Positions 45,801 to 53,062 of a DNA stretch of 64,000 nt are shown one piece after another. The DNA comes from Lachnospiraceae bacterium. Lineage in GTDB: Bacteria; Bacillota; Clostridia; Lachnospirales; Lachnospiraceae. Both the position numbers and the translations under genes were made by a program. Below the pieces are notes generated by a model. The model had not been told where the DNA came from and made no database searches. It worked only from the letters and a program-made list of their open reading frames with translations. The stretch spans positions 2,948,501 to 3,012,500 of the forward strand of contig AP025573.1 of assembly GCA_022845895.1 (NCBI GenBank), given 5' to 3'. Every line of letters starts with the position of its first letter. Within the stretch, counting starts at the first letter, position 1.

Positions 45801-45848
45801 AAAAAAAGAAGCGGGAACAAAAGCATACCGCTACGCTTCTGTTCCCGC
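45801..45848 (-). terminator. Strong intrinsic terminator in the proBA leader
   Basis: Fourteen-base arms (45811-45824 and 45835-45848; GCGGGAACAAAAGC against GCTTCTGTTCCCGC, one mismatch) with a ten-base loop, then TTCTTTTTTT on the minus strand. It lies 23 bases before the proB start and downstream of a leader peptide, so it looks like an attenuator rather than a simple end. Confidence 0.88.
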
Positions 45849-45929
45849 ACATCCTCAGTCTATAACCACCTGATTAATATAAGGGTATTAAAGTAACTAT
45901 ATCCTTCCTACATTACACAGTATTGAATT

Positions 45930-46055
45930 TTATGCGTGAAATACCCCGAGGGGATTCGGGCAGCACGGCACAAAAACAACACTGCTTGCAGAAAGCAGAG
46001 GAGAGTTTACGTTATTTATGATATCGCTGTGATACATGGTGTATAAACTTTTCAT
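45930..46055 (-). CDS. Putative proline-rich leader peptide of the proBA operon (41 residues)
   Basis: Small reading frame with a full set of expression signals: sigma-A promoter at 46112-46139 and AAGGAG at 46064-46069, eight bases before the ATG. The peptide starts MKSLYTMYHSD and ends VVFVPCCPNPLGVFHA. Four of 41 residues are Pro (19, 30, 33, 35), three of them clustered in PCCPNP near the end. The Pro codons overlap a small hairpin (CCCGA/TCGGG). After the stop, about 80 bases lead to the terminator before proB. This fits ribosome stalling at proline codons as the sensor. I see no T-box sequence (TGGNACCGCG). No homologue is recalled; it could instead be an ordinary small protein. Confidence 0.6.
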   Translation of the reverse strand: MKSLYTMYHSDIINNVNSPLLSASSVVFVPCCPNPLGVFHA

Positions 46056-46111
46056 AATAACCGCTCCTTGTTGTGTCACAATTTGTTTTATGGTTTCTTA
46101 TTTTTTAAACT

Positions 46112-46139
46112 ATTTTACATGATTCATCCCATTTGTCAA
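46112..46139 (-). promoter_or_regulatory. Sigma-A promoter of the pro leader/proBA operon
   Basis: Minus-strand TTGACA (46134-46139, exact consensus) and TAAAAT (46112-46117) with a 16-base spacer, giving a leader of about 330 bases before proB. Confidence 0.72.
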
Positions 46140-46199
46140 GCATAGATTTTATTATCCATTCATATTCTGTGTATATAACAGCTTTTTATACATTATATT

Positions 46200-46212
46200 T
46201 GTATAATATACA
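46200..46212 (+). promoter_or_regulatory. ARG-box-like operator upstream of argG
   Basis: TGTATAATATACA is palindromic apart from its central base and matches operator 2 of the arg operon (TGCATAATATGCA) except for a compensating pair of bases, so both probably bind the same arginine repressor. It lies between the divergent pro and argG promoters. Confidence 0.65.
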
Positions 46213-46238
46213 TTTATTAACTTTATTTCCATTTTTTC

Positions 46239-46267
46239 TTGCATAAATATAAAATATGGTGTATAGT
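46239..46267 (+). promoter_or_regulatory. argG promoter
   Basis: TTGCAT (46239-46244) and TATAGT (46262-46267) with a 17-base spacer. The -35 hexamer is identical to that of the arg operon and starts another partial ARG-like site, TGCATAAATAT. Confidence 0.68.
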
Positions 46268-46344
46268 AGTCTTTGCAAACGAGATCGCTTACATTATAAA
46301 TATAAAAAAATATACAAATATTACATATCAGGAGGATTCATATC

Positions 46345-47565
46345 ATGAAAGAAAAAGTTGTATTGGCATACTCAGGTGGACTGGACACTACTGCCATCAT
46401 CCCATGGCTCAAGGAAAATTTTGACTATGAAGTCATCTGCTGCTGCGTCGACTGCGGACAGGGTGAAGAGCTGGACGGACTGGAAGAAAGGGCGAAATTA
46501 TCCGGCGCTTCTAAATTATATATTGAAGATATTGTGGACGATTTCTGCGATAATTATGTCGTGCCATGCGTGCAGGCTCATGCCGTCTATGAAAATAAAT
46601 ATCTGCTTGGCACGTCTATGGCCCGTCCCGCAATTGCCAAGAAGCTTGTAGACATCGCGAGGAAAGAGGGTGCCACCGCAATCTGCCACGGCGCAACGGG
46701 CAAGGGAAATGACCAGATTCGATTTGAACTTGGCATCAAAGCGCTTGCTCCTGACATCAAAATCATAGCGCCATGGAGAATGACCGATGTATGGACGATG
46801 GAATCCCGTGAGGACGAGATTGAATATTGCAAGCAACACGGCATCGACCTCCCATTCGACGCAAGCCAGAGCTACAGCCGCGACCGCAACTTATGGCACA
46901 TCAGCCATGAAGGCCTGGAACTTGAAGATCCGGCGAACGAACCGGATTATGGGCATCTGCTCGTGCTCGGAGTGACTCCCGAAAAAGCTCCTGACGAAGG
47001 CGAGTATGTCACTATGACTTTTGAAAAGGGCGTACCAAAGAGCATCAATGGCGAGTCTATGAAGGTATCTGACATTATACGCAAGCTGAATGAGCTAGGC
47101 GGCAAGCACGGCATCGGAATATGCGATATCGTAGAGAACCGTGTCGTGGGCATGAAGTCCCGGGGCGTATATGAGACGCCGGGCGGTACTATCCTCTATG
47201 AAGCACACCAGCAGCTTGAGGAGCTAGTATTAGACCGTGCGACTTATGAGACTAAGGAAGAGATGGGCAACAAGCTGTCCCAGATCGTATACGAAGGCAA
47301 ATGGTTTACCCCTCTGCGCGAAGCAGTCCAGGCATTTATCGAAAGCACCCAGGAATATGTGACAGGCGAAGTCAAGTTCAAGCTTTATAAAGGCAATATC
47401 ATCAAGGCCGGAACCACTTCCCCGTATTCACTGTACAGCGAATCACTGGCCAGCTTTACGACGGGAGAGCTGTATGACCACCACGACGCCGAAGGATTTA
47501 TCAACCTGTTCGGCCTTCCGCTCAAAGTGCGGGCGCTGAAGATGCAGGAAGCAGATAACAAATAG
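46345..47565 (+). CDS. argG: Argininosuccinate synthase
   Basis: Joins citrulline and aspartate using ATP. 406 residues. The ATP-pyrophosphatase P-loop is VVLAYSGGLDTTAII at the N-terminus; GATGKGNDQIRFELG, FDASQSYSRDRNLWH and GVTPEKAPDEGEYV are family signatures. AGGAGG lies nine bases before the ATG. It is a single-gene unit on the opposite strand from the arg operon but with a matching operator. argH, which often follows argG, is absent; a hairpin and a convergent dipeptidase gene follow. Confidence 0.97.
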   Translation: MKEKVVLAYSGGLDTTAIIPWLKENFDYEVICCCVDCGQGEELDGLEERAKLSGASKLYIEDIVDDFCDNYVVPCVQAHAVYENKYLLGTSMARPAIAKKLVDIARKEGATAICHGATGKGNDQIRFELGIKALAPDIKIIAPWRMTDVWTMESREDEIEYCKQHGIDLPFDASQSYSRDRNLWHISHEGLELEDPANEPDYGHLLVLGVTPEKAPDEGEYVTMTFEKGVPKSINGESMKVSDIIRKLNELGGKHGIGICDIVENRVVGMKSRGVYETPGGTILYEAHQQLEELVLDRATYETKEEMGNKLSQIVYEGKWFTPLREAVQAFIESTQEYVTGEVKFKLYKGNIIKAGTTSPYSLYSESLASFTTGELYDHHDAEGFINLFGLPLKVRALKMQEADNK

Positions 47566-47570
47566 CAGGA

Positions 47571-47601
47571 AAGCCCTCTTGTGTGCAGCACAAGGGGGCT
47601 T
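47571..47601. terminator. Bidirectional hairpin between argG and the dipeptidase gene
   Basis: Thirteen-base arms, AAGCCCTCTTGTG (47571-47583) against CACAAGGGGGCTT (47589-47601), one mismatch, five-base loop. The T-tract is short on both strands. It lies just after the argG stop. Confidence 0.65.
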
Positions 47602-47631
47602 CTATAATACTGTTATAAGGGATTTAGCCGG

Positions 47632-48600
47632 TCAGACGCTCAGGCTCTTAAATACCCTTAGAACATTGCCGCACCATATCTTATCTAACTGGTTTTCACA
47701 AAGGCCCTTCTTCTTCAGCGCTTCCCACAGCAGGCCCATATGTCCCACGTCAGGTATATCAAGCACATCCATTCCGTCAAAGCCGTCAAAATCTGTTCCG
47801 ATTGCAGGAAATTCGCTGCCGCCTACCTCTATCATATGCATGACATGTGCCGTCATCTCCTCAATCCTCGATTCATTCTTATCCCCAAGAAAGGCACCAT
47901 ACAGGTTAAGTCCGGCTATGCCTCCTGCATTTGCCAGCTTTCGGATCATTTCATCCGACAGGTTCCTTGGATGGCTGCACAGCGCCCTGCAGTTCGAGTG
48001 GGACGCCACCACCGGTCCCTTCGCATACTCCAGCACATCTCTGAACGTGCCGTCGGAAGCGTGGGACACGTCTATAATCATGCCTTTGGCGCTCATCTTT
48101 TCCACGACCTCTATACCGAATGGCTTCAGCCCCTGCCACATGACGGAGGAATCTCTGCTGTTCGGAAAACCGATGCAGTTCTCATAATTCCACATAAGCG
48201 TCATCAGCCTTACGCCATTGTCGTACAGTGCGTCAAGCCTGGATATGTCGCCGTTCAGCACGCCTCCTTCCTCCACGGCCAGCACTGCAGATATCTTCCC
48301 CTCGCGCGCGTTCTTATATATATCGTCTGCCGACAATGCCATGGCAATATCATCTTTATGTATAACGGTCTGCTCCTTCAGGTATCGTGCCATCTCAAGA
48401 ATGTGGCTGTAGCAAGCGTCATATCCGCCTCTATCCTTAAAGTCATCCAGATAGCCGAAGCAGGCAAAAAACTGCGCCAGCGTATCAGCCTGCCTCATGC
48501 CTGGAATCGACACGTCACAGCTGCCCGTCATCAGGTCGCCTTCACCTCCCAGATCCATAAGCTTCCATATGGTATCACAGTGCATATCAATCAATTTCAT
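47632..48600 (-). CDS. Membrane dipeptidase (peptidase family M19, renal dipeptidase type)
   Basis: Zinc dipeptidase of 322 residues; the family cleaves dipeptides, including those with a D-residue at the second position. Metal-site motifs visible are LIDMHCDTIWKL at the N-terminus, AVEEGGVLNGD, LTLMWNYENCIG, IDVSHASDGTFRDVL, VASHSNCRALCSHPRNLSDEMI and IGTDFDGFDGMD. No signal peptide is present, so it is likely cytosolic, as in many Clostridia. The ATG at 48600 has AAGGAG upstream. It is divergent from a gamma-glutamyl hydrolase gene, with 122 bp between starts; together they suggest peptide or glutathione-type dipeptide breakdown. Confidence 0.92.
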   Translation of the reverse strand: MKLIDMHCDTIWKLMDLGGEGDLMTGSCDVSIPGMRQADTLAQFFACFGYLDDFKDRGGYDACYSHILEMARYLKEQTVIHKDDIAMALSADDIYKNAREGKISAVLAVEEGGVLNGDISRLDALYDNGVRLMTLMWNYENCIGFPNSRDSSVMWQGLKPFGIEVVEKMSAKGMIIDVSHASDGTFRDVLEYAKGPVVASHSNCRALCSHPRNLSDEMIRKLANAGGIAGLNLYGAFLGDKNESRIEEMTAHVMHMIEVGGSEFPAIGTDFDGFDGMDVLDIPDVGHMGLLWEALKKKGLCENQLDKIWCGNVLRVFKSLSV

Positions 48601-48722
48601 ATTTACCGTCTCCTTCACATACGTTCTAATGTAAGTTTCTATATAACAATATACTCCGTTTGCAGAGAAAATGAAATTGTACAATCCATAATATCACTTA
48701 AATAGTTCAAAAAGGAGGGCTT

Positions 48723-49445
48723 ATGAATCCTGTTATCGGAATTGTAACCTGTGGTTTTATGAATGAGCGGCAGTTCGTGCCGCAGACCTATATCCATGCC
48801 GTGGAAGCATCCGGCGGAATACCAATCCTGCTGCCGTGCATGACTGAGGAAAGCCTTTACTGCCACGATACCGACATCTGTGACGGCTTCCTGTTTTGCG
48901 GGGGTGATGACATTACTCCCTTCTTATTCGGGGAAGAACTGCTCACGAACCAGGGGCATACAGACCTGGTTACGGACAACTTCCAGCTTTCGCTCATGCG
49001 GCATATTATCTCGGCAAAGCTTCCCCTTCTCGCAATCTGCCGCGGCATGCAGATATTGAATATCGCCATGGGCGGATCAATATACCAGGATATATCGCTG
49101 CGTCCGTGCCCTTCCATCAATCACGTGCAGCTGTCACAGCTAAGAGAGGATGTAAGCCATAAGGTTACCTTCTCTTCTAATAGCATGCTATATAATATTT
49201 GCGGCGATTCCATGTATACGAACACATTTCACCACCAGTGCATCAAAGCCGTCGGCGAAAACCTTCGGATTACCGGCATCACTTCCGACGGCGTCATAGA
49301 GACTGTCGAGTCTGTGACGCACCCCTTTACGATAGGCGTACAGTGGCATCCTGAATGCATGTATTCCGTGTCTACTCCTATGCAGAATCTCTTCCTGGAA
49401 TTTATAAATTTTTCCAGAAATTCCAAAGTAATCCATCTCGTATAA
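48723..49445 (+). CDS. Gamma-glutamyl-gamma-aminobutyrate hydrolase family protein (peptidase C26)
   Basis: 240-residue class-I glutamine-amidotransferase-like hydrolase. The nucleophile Cys is in LLAICRGMQILNIAMGGS near residue 106; the His/Glu pair is in GVQWHPECMY near 208. QDISLRPCPSINHVQL and the FHHQCIKAVGENL stretch are typical of PuuD-like enzymes. AAAGGAGG lies before the ATG. The substrate is some gamma-glutamyl compound; a polyamine route is not shown by neighbours. The possible sporulation promoter for the next gene overlaps its stop codon. Confidence 0.92.
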   Translation: MNPVIGIVTCGFMNERQFVPQTYIHAVEASGGIPILLPCMTEESLYCHDTDICDGFLFCGGDDITPFLFGEELLTNQGHTDLVTDNFQLSLMRHIISAKLPLLAICRGMQILNIAMGGSIYQDISLRPCPSINHVQLSQLREDVSHKVTFSSNSMLYNICGDSMYTNTFHHQCIKAVGENLRITGITSDGVIETVESVTHPFTIGVQWHPECMYSVSTPMQNLFLEFINFSRNSKVIHLV

Positions 49446-49469
49446 TGCTGGCACCTGAGGGCATACTAA
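49441..49469 (+). promoter_or_regulatory. Possible sporulation (sigma-E/K-like) promoter for coat genes
   Basis: CATACTAA (49462-49469) resembles the sigma-E -10 CATACAnT; a TATAAT (49441-49446) lies 15 bases upstream near the -35 position. No standard sigma-A pair fits. The call rests partly on the downstream genes being coat proteins. Confidence 0.35.
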
Positions 49470-49503
49470 GAAAGAATCAATAGGTATAAAGGAGGAGAAG
49501 CAA

Positions 49504-49686
49504 ATGTCCGAAATATCAATCTTAGACTTACAGAATTTACGGCACCTCATCGGTGGCTATGACACAACTCACTGCAAAATGACTGAATATGCCAACGAAG
49601 CAAAAGACCCGGAAGTTAAGAAGCTGTTCCAGGATGCAGCCAATTCAGCGATGAAAAACAAACAGGATTTAATGAAATTCTTATAG
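49504..49686 (+). CDS. Small spore coat protein, CotF-like
   Basis: 60 residues, all helical by pattern (ILDLQNLRHLIGGYDTTHCKM, then EYANEAKDPEVKKLFQDAANSA). This matches the half-domain CotF-type coat proteins of Clostridia, whose four-helix ferritin-like bundle is often split over two small genes. GGAGGAG precedes the ATG. It is followed 12 bp later by the second CotF-like gene; the two polypeptides probably assemble in the forespore coat. Confidence 0.85.
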   Translation: MSEISILDLQNLRHLIGGYDTTHCKMTEYANEAKDPEVKKLFQDAANSAMKNKQDLMKFL

Positions 49687-49698
49687 GAGGAAAACAGT

Positions 49699-49959
49699 AT
49701 GTTTGACGACAAGACGATGGTATCTGACGCTCTCGTGGGCGTAAACGGAGAGCTCACAAAATTTGGTGAGATGATTACTCAGACGGAAAACAAAGAATTA
49801 AAGCAGTGCCTGAAACAGCTGCGTAATGAATGCGAAATGTCTCAGGAAAAGCTGTATCAGGTAGCGAGAGAAAAGAGCTACTACGTTCCTGCTGCAAAAG
49901 CAACACAGGAAGAAGTTGACCATGTCAAGAATGTCTTGACAAATCTTTCAATGAAATAA
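49699..49959 (+). CDS. CotF-family spore coat protein
   Basis: 86 residues. Pattern DDKTMVSDALVGVNGELTKF followed by NKELKQCLKQLRNECEMSQEKLYQVAREKSYY is the CotF C-terminal signature, with the conserved YY and a short tail EEVDHVKNVL. AGGAGG lies before the ATG. It is co-transcribed with the 60-residue coat gene and followed by a strong terminator. Presence of both supports an endospore-forming host. Confidence 0.92.
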   Translation: MFDDKTMVSDALVGVNGELTKFGEMITQTENKELKQCLKQLRNECEMSQEKLYQVAREKSYYVPAAKATQEEVDHVKNVLTNLSMK

Positions 49960-49981
49960 AACAGACCTCTCTTTGCAAAAA

Positions 49982-50011
49982 ACAGCCGGAACGTATTATC
50001 CGGCTGTTTTT
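49982..50011 (+). terminator. Rho-independent terminator after the coat genes
   Basis: Exact arms ACAGCCGGA (49982-49990) and TCCGGCTGT (49999-50007), eight-base loop, then TTTTTATT. Confidence 0.92.
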
Positions 50012-50062
50012 ATTATACCCTGACATGTTCGGTCCATTGTATCAGAGACTTATCGTTAGCTG

Positions 50063-51076
50063 TTACAGCAAGAATGTGTGAAAGATGTTAAATATATACC
50101 CGACAATGATTATTCCTGTCGTGCAGATTGCAGTGAACAGAACGAGCAGCTTCGTCTTTACCACCTTTTTCAGCATTATCAAAGACGGCAGGCTTAACGT
50201 TGTCACCGCCATCATAAAGGCGAGCACCGCTCCTAGCTGGGCTCCCTTGTCAAGCAGGGCTTCCGCCACCGGTATCGTTCCAAAAACATCTGCATACATC
50301 GGCGTGCCGGCCAATGTTGCCAGTATTACTCCGAATGGATTCCTGCTTCCCAGAACGGATACAATCCAGGACTCTGGAATCCAGTTATGGATGACAGCTC
50401 CTATGCCGACACCTGCGACGATATATGGCAGCACGCTTTTGAATGTCTCTGCTGTCTGGTCTTTTGAGATACGTAGTCTGTCCTTGACAGTCATGGCACG
50501 TGAGCCATTGTCCGTATCATCGGAATGTACCGCAGTATTTACCACGTATCTTTCCATATGAAGCTTTTCAATCAGGATTCCGCCGGCTACTGCGATAACT
50601 AGCCCTACCACCACATAAGCCGCCGCCACTTTCACACCGAATATGCTGATAAGCAGGACAAAACTTCCCAAATCTACCATTGGCGATGATATTAAAAATG
50701 AAAATGTCACTCCAATCGGAAGTCCTGCATTCGTAAATCCTATAAAAAGCGGTATGGAAGAGCAGGAGCAAAAAGGGGTTACGGTACCTAACAGGGCAGA
50801 GACTATATTCGCCCCTGCGCCATGAAACCTCCCTAATATCTTTCTGCTCCTGTCAGACGGAAAATAACTCTGTATATAAGATATGACAAATATCAGTACA
50901 CACAATAAGACTGTAATCTTTATGGTATCATATAGAAAGAAATGTATGCTTCCCCCAATTCTGCCGTTCACGTCCAGACCAATATCTGTCAACAGCTTTT
51001 CAATCAGATCATTCATCCACTCCATTCCGAGCAGCTCGTTTTGGATAAATAAAAAGGCTGACTTTACTATATCCAT
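50063..51076 (-). CDS. ArsP-type permease (PF03773)
   Basis: 337-residue membrane permease with eight to ten helices. The diagnostic motif TPFCSCSSIPLFIGFTNAGLP is near residue 100-120, and SSPMVDLGSF and GTPMYADVFGTIPVAEALL follow; a cytoplasmic loop lies in the middle (DRLRISKDQTAETFK). ArsP-family members export trivalent organoarsenicals or other metalloids. An ArsR regulator lies upstream on the same strand, and an operator like those at the arsR promoter lies 39 bases before this gene. The exact ion exported cannot be read from the sequence. Confidence 0.88.
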   Translation of the reverse strand: MDIVKSAFLFIQNELLGMEWMNDLIEKLLTDIGLDVNGRIGGSIHFFLYDTIKITVLLCVLIFVISYIQSYFPSDRSRKILGRFHGAGANIVSALLGTVTPFCSCSSIPLFIGFTNAGLPIGVTFSFLISSPMVDLGSFVLLISIFGVKVAAAYVVVGLVIAVAGGILIEKLHMERYVVNTAVHSDDTDNGSRAMTVKDRLRISKDQTAETFKSVLPYIVAGVGIGAVIHNWIPESWIVSVLGSRNPFGVILATLAGTPMYADVFGTIPVAEALLDKGAQLGAVLAFMMAVTTLSLPSLIMLKKVVKTKLLVLFTAICTTGIIIVGYIFNIFHTFLL

Positions 51077-51114
51077 CTATACTCCCTCCGTTTCTGCTTT
51101 GTGCCAACCATCAT

Positions 51115-51130
51115 ATCGAATTTTTTCGAT
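51115..51130 (-). promoter_or_regulatory. ArsR-type operator before the permease gene
   Basis: ATCGAATTTTTTCGAT, a 16-bp inverted repeat with exact six-base arms and a four-base centre. The same layout recurs at 51490-51505 and 51549-51564. Confidence 0.7.
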
Positions 51131-51142
51131 GTGTTTTGGATA

Positions 51143-51170
51143 ATAACAGCCATCTGTCGATGGCTGTTAT
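51143..51170 (-). terminator. Perfect hairpin between arsR and the permease gene
   Basis: Exact 11-base arms ATAACAGCCAT and ATGGCTGTTAT with a six-base loop. The following minus-strand sequence, TATTATCC, is a poor T-tract, so it may lower rather than stop read-through from arsR into the permease. Confidence 0.6.
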
Positions 51171-51178
51171 CTGCTTCA

Positions 51179-51475
51179 TCATTCATAATCTGCCACATTA
51201 CGGACTGTCAGTTCCAGCAGCCGCCGTGACGCGTGTTTGCTGCCAGATTCACTAATCCTGTAATAGGTCCATTTCCCATCCTGCCTGCTTACAACAATGC
51301 CCGATTCGCATAGTATCTTCATGTGATAGGATAAAGACGACTGCCCGATGCCCATGCAGTCAGTCAGCACGCAGGCACACTTTTCCCCAGTCCCCAGAAG
51401 CTCCAGTATATGCAGCCTTTTTTCATCACACAAAGCCTTGAATATCCTAGCATCCCGGGTATAATCCTCCGCCAT
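51179..51475 (-). CDS. ArsR/SmtB-family metalloregulator
   Basis: 98-residue winged-helix repressor. The recognition helix is GIGQSSLSYHMKILCESGIV; TGEKCACVLTDC places Cys33, Cys35 and Cys40 at the start of the DNA-binding helix, the position of the As(III)-binding ELCVCDL site in ArsR. Arsenite or antimonite sensing is therefore likely. The ATG at 51475 has GAGGT upstream; a TTG two codons earlier is an alternative. It is probably autoregulated through the operators at 51490-51505 and 51549-51564 and controls the permease downstream. Confidence 0.93.
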   Translation of the reverse strand: MAEDYTRDARIFKALCDEKRLHILELLGTGEKCACVLTDCMGIGQSSLSYHMKILCESGIVVSRQDGKWTYYRISESGSKHASRRLLELTVRNVADYE

Positions 51476-51489
51476 ATGCAATACCTCAC

Positions 51490-51564
51490 ATCAAATTATT
51501 TCGATATATTTATAATACTTCATTATACTACCCATGTCAATCTTTCACATCAACATTTTTTGAT
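51490..51564 (-). promoter_or_regulatory. arsR promoter flanked by two operators
   Basis: Minus-strand TTGACA (51535-51540) and TATTAT (51512-51517), 17-base spacer. Operator ATCAAATTATTTCGAT (51490-51505) lies just downstream of the -10, and operator ATCAACATTTTTTGAT (51549-51564) just upstream of the -35. Both share the ATC-N10-GAT frame of the site at 51115. Confidence 0.75.
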
Positions 51565-51569
51565 TTGTC

Positions 51570-52157
51570 TTATGTCTCAATATTACCCTGCTCAACATTC
51601 GGCATTATAAATTCATTGAGGGCGTGCTCCCATAGGCTTTCTGAACCTGCTCCGGTACATTCGTTCCGCTTCAGTATCTGCTCCAGCTTAACCTGATGCT
51701 CCCGCCATGCTTTTCCGTCCGTCGCCGCATTTAGCATCACCGGCTGGATGTTGTCCATGGCCCGGGCAAATCTTGCCTCCGGCGTCTTCCGCTCCTCGAA
51801 CTCTTCCCAGAGACTCTTCATTCTTCTGCATTGGTCCTTGGGAAGCAGGCCGAATATCCTGTCTGCCGCCTTTTGTTCCCGTGCCTCCTGCGTCGCTTTC
51901 GCCGCCTCGTCATATGCATACGTATCACCTGCATCAATCTCCACGATATCATGTATGAGCAGCATAGATACCGTCTTGAGCACGTCTATCTCTTCGTTCG
52001 CATATTCACTTAACAGAAGCGTCATTATCGCCATATGCCAGGCATGCTCCGCATCGTTTTCTTTTCTTTTTCCATCAGAAAGATAGGTCTGTCTGCCGAT
52101 AAACTTCTCCTTATCTATCTCACGTATAAATTCAAACTGCTGTTCCAGCCGTCCCAT
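51570..52157 (-). CDS. HD-domain hydrolase (YfbR/HDDC2-like 5'-nucleotidase type)
   Basis: 195 residues. HD metal ligands appear as RKENDAEHAWHMAIM (His), LLIHDIVEIDAGDTY (His-Asp) and a later Asp in RFARAMDNIQPVML. This pattern matches YfbR/HDDC2 deoxynucleotide 5'-monophosphatases. The start is unsure: ATG at 52157 (MGRLEQQFEFIREID) fits homologues, while an ATG at 52175 has no better ribosome site. It ends just upstream of the arsR promoter on the same strand and starts 34 bp after the metallo-hydrolase gene. Confidence 0.85.
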   Translation of the reverse strand: MGRLEQQFEFIREIDKEKFIGRQTYLSDGKRKENDAEHAWHMAIMTLLLSEYANEEIDVLKTVSMLLIHDIVEIDAGDTYAYDEAAKATQEAREQKAADRIFGLLPKDQCRRMKSLWEEFEERKTPEARFARAMDNIQPVMLNAATDGKAWREHQVKLEQILKRNECTGAGSESLWEHALNEFIMPNVEQGNIET

Positions 52158-52191
52158 TTTTCCAACCCCCATCATATGTAACAGTCATTTT

Positions 52192-52998
52192 CTACAATTC
52201 TATTTCCAGTCCTGTCCCTACTTCGCTTACAGGAAGCGTCTCCTTCATCTTCGCCTTCACATCAAAGGATACACAGTGGCATGGGTAGAGCATATCAGTA
52301 TTGAGGCGGCCGAGATATCGTATCGTATCCTCCAGCCTTTCATCCACACGAAACAGGTGGAATCCACCGATGATGCCGGCAATCCGCGTCTCATTGCACA
52401 CTGCTTTTGCCTGCTCTACAATATTGCAGATACCGCTGTGGGAGCAGCCTGTTACGACGAAAAGCCCTTTGGACGTCGTAAATGCTATAGCCGAATCTTC
52501 CATTACATAATCGTCCTCCCACACGCCTCCGGTTTTGCGTCTTCCCATCGGCTTACGTGTCTCGAACGCAAGCCTGTCCGGAATCTCACCGAGAAATACG
52601 CACCTTTCACCTATCCAGACCGGCTCCCTGCCAGGCTTCATTCTGCACAGGCTCCTCATCTCTTCTTCCGTTAAGGGGGCGCCGATATTCCCCTCCGCAG
52701 CCTCCCTCTCTCCAAAGCAGCCCGGATGGGCAACACATTCTACCTGCTGCAGGTCAAAGCGCTCTTTCAGAAAGGCCAGACCACCGGTATGATCATTGTG
52801 TCCGTGGGACAGGACAATATGAGTAAGGCTGCCAAGGTCTATCCCCATCTTATCCGCATTATACAGAAACGCATCCGAATATCCGGTGTCAAAGAGGATT
52901 CTATTATTACCCGACTCAATATAATATGACAAGGCCGGTTCCCCAAGATAATATTGATCAATATATGTATTGTTGTCAATCAAAACACGAAGCTTCAT
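52192..52998 (-). CDS. Metallo-beta-lactamase fold hydrolase
   Basis: 268 residues. Zinc-site motif LSHGHNDHTGGLAFL near residues 71-85, then GCSHSGICNIVEQAKAV and IGGFHLF, the pattern of the DHPS-like/7,8-dihydropterin-6-methyl-4-(aminobenzene)-5'-phosphate synthase group (COG1237). Substrate unknown. The ATG at 52998 gives MKLRVLIDNNTYIDQYYLG; AGGTG lies upstream. It is preceded by the 80-bp palindrome and the ABC exporter gene. Confidence 0.87.
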   Translation of the reverse strand: MKLRVLIDNNTYIDQYYLGEPALSYYIESGNNRILFDTGYSDAFLYNADKMGIDLGSLTHIVLSHGHNDHTGGLAFLKERFDLQQVECVAHPGCFGEREAAEGNIGAPLTEEEMRSLCRMKPGREPVWIGERCVFLGEIPDRLAFETRKPMGRRKTGGVWEDDYVMEDSAIAFTTSKGLFVVTGCSHSGICNIVEQAKAVCNETRIAGIIGGFHLFRVDERLEDTIRYLGRLNTDMLYPCHCVSFDVKAKMKETLPVSEVGTGLEIEL

Positions 52999-53062
52999 AC
53001 ACTCACCTGCTCCCTTCAGATATATTTTACTGCAAGTATACGCCAAAAATAAGCAGCCGTAA

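Noticed and set aside
45030-45896. 288-codon plus-strand open frame
   Set aside because: Serine/proline-rich complement of proB and its leader; no ribosome site.
45779-46140. Proline T-box riboswitch before proB
   Set aside because: Expected from relatives, but the TGGNACCGCG antiterminator core and a clear specifier stem are not seen; GCGTAGCGGTATGC in the terminator loop is only a weak resemblance.
46239-46424. 60-codon frame overlapping the argG start
   Set aside because: Begins inside the argG -35 and runs out of frame into argG; no ribosome site.
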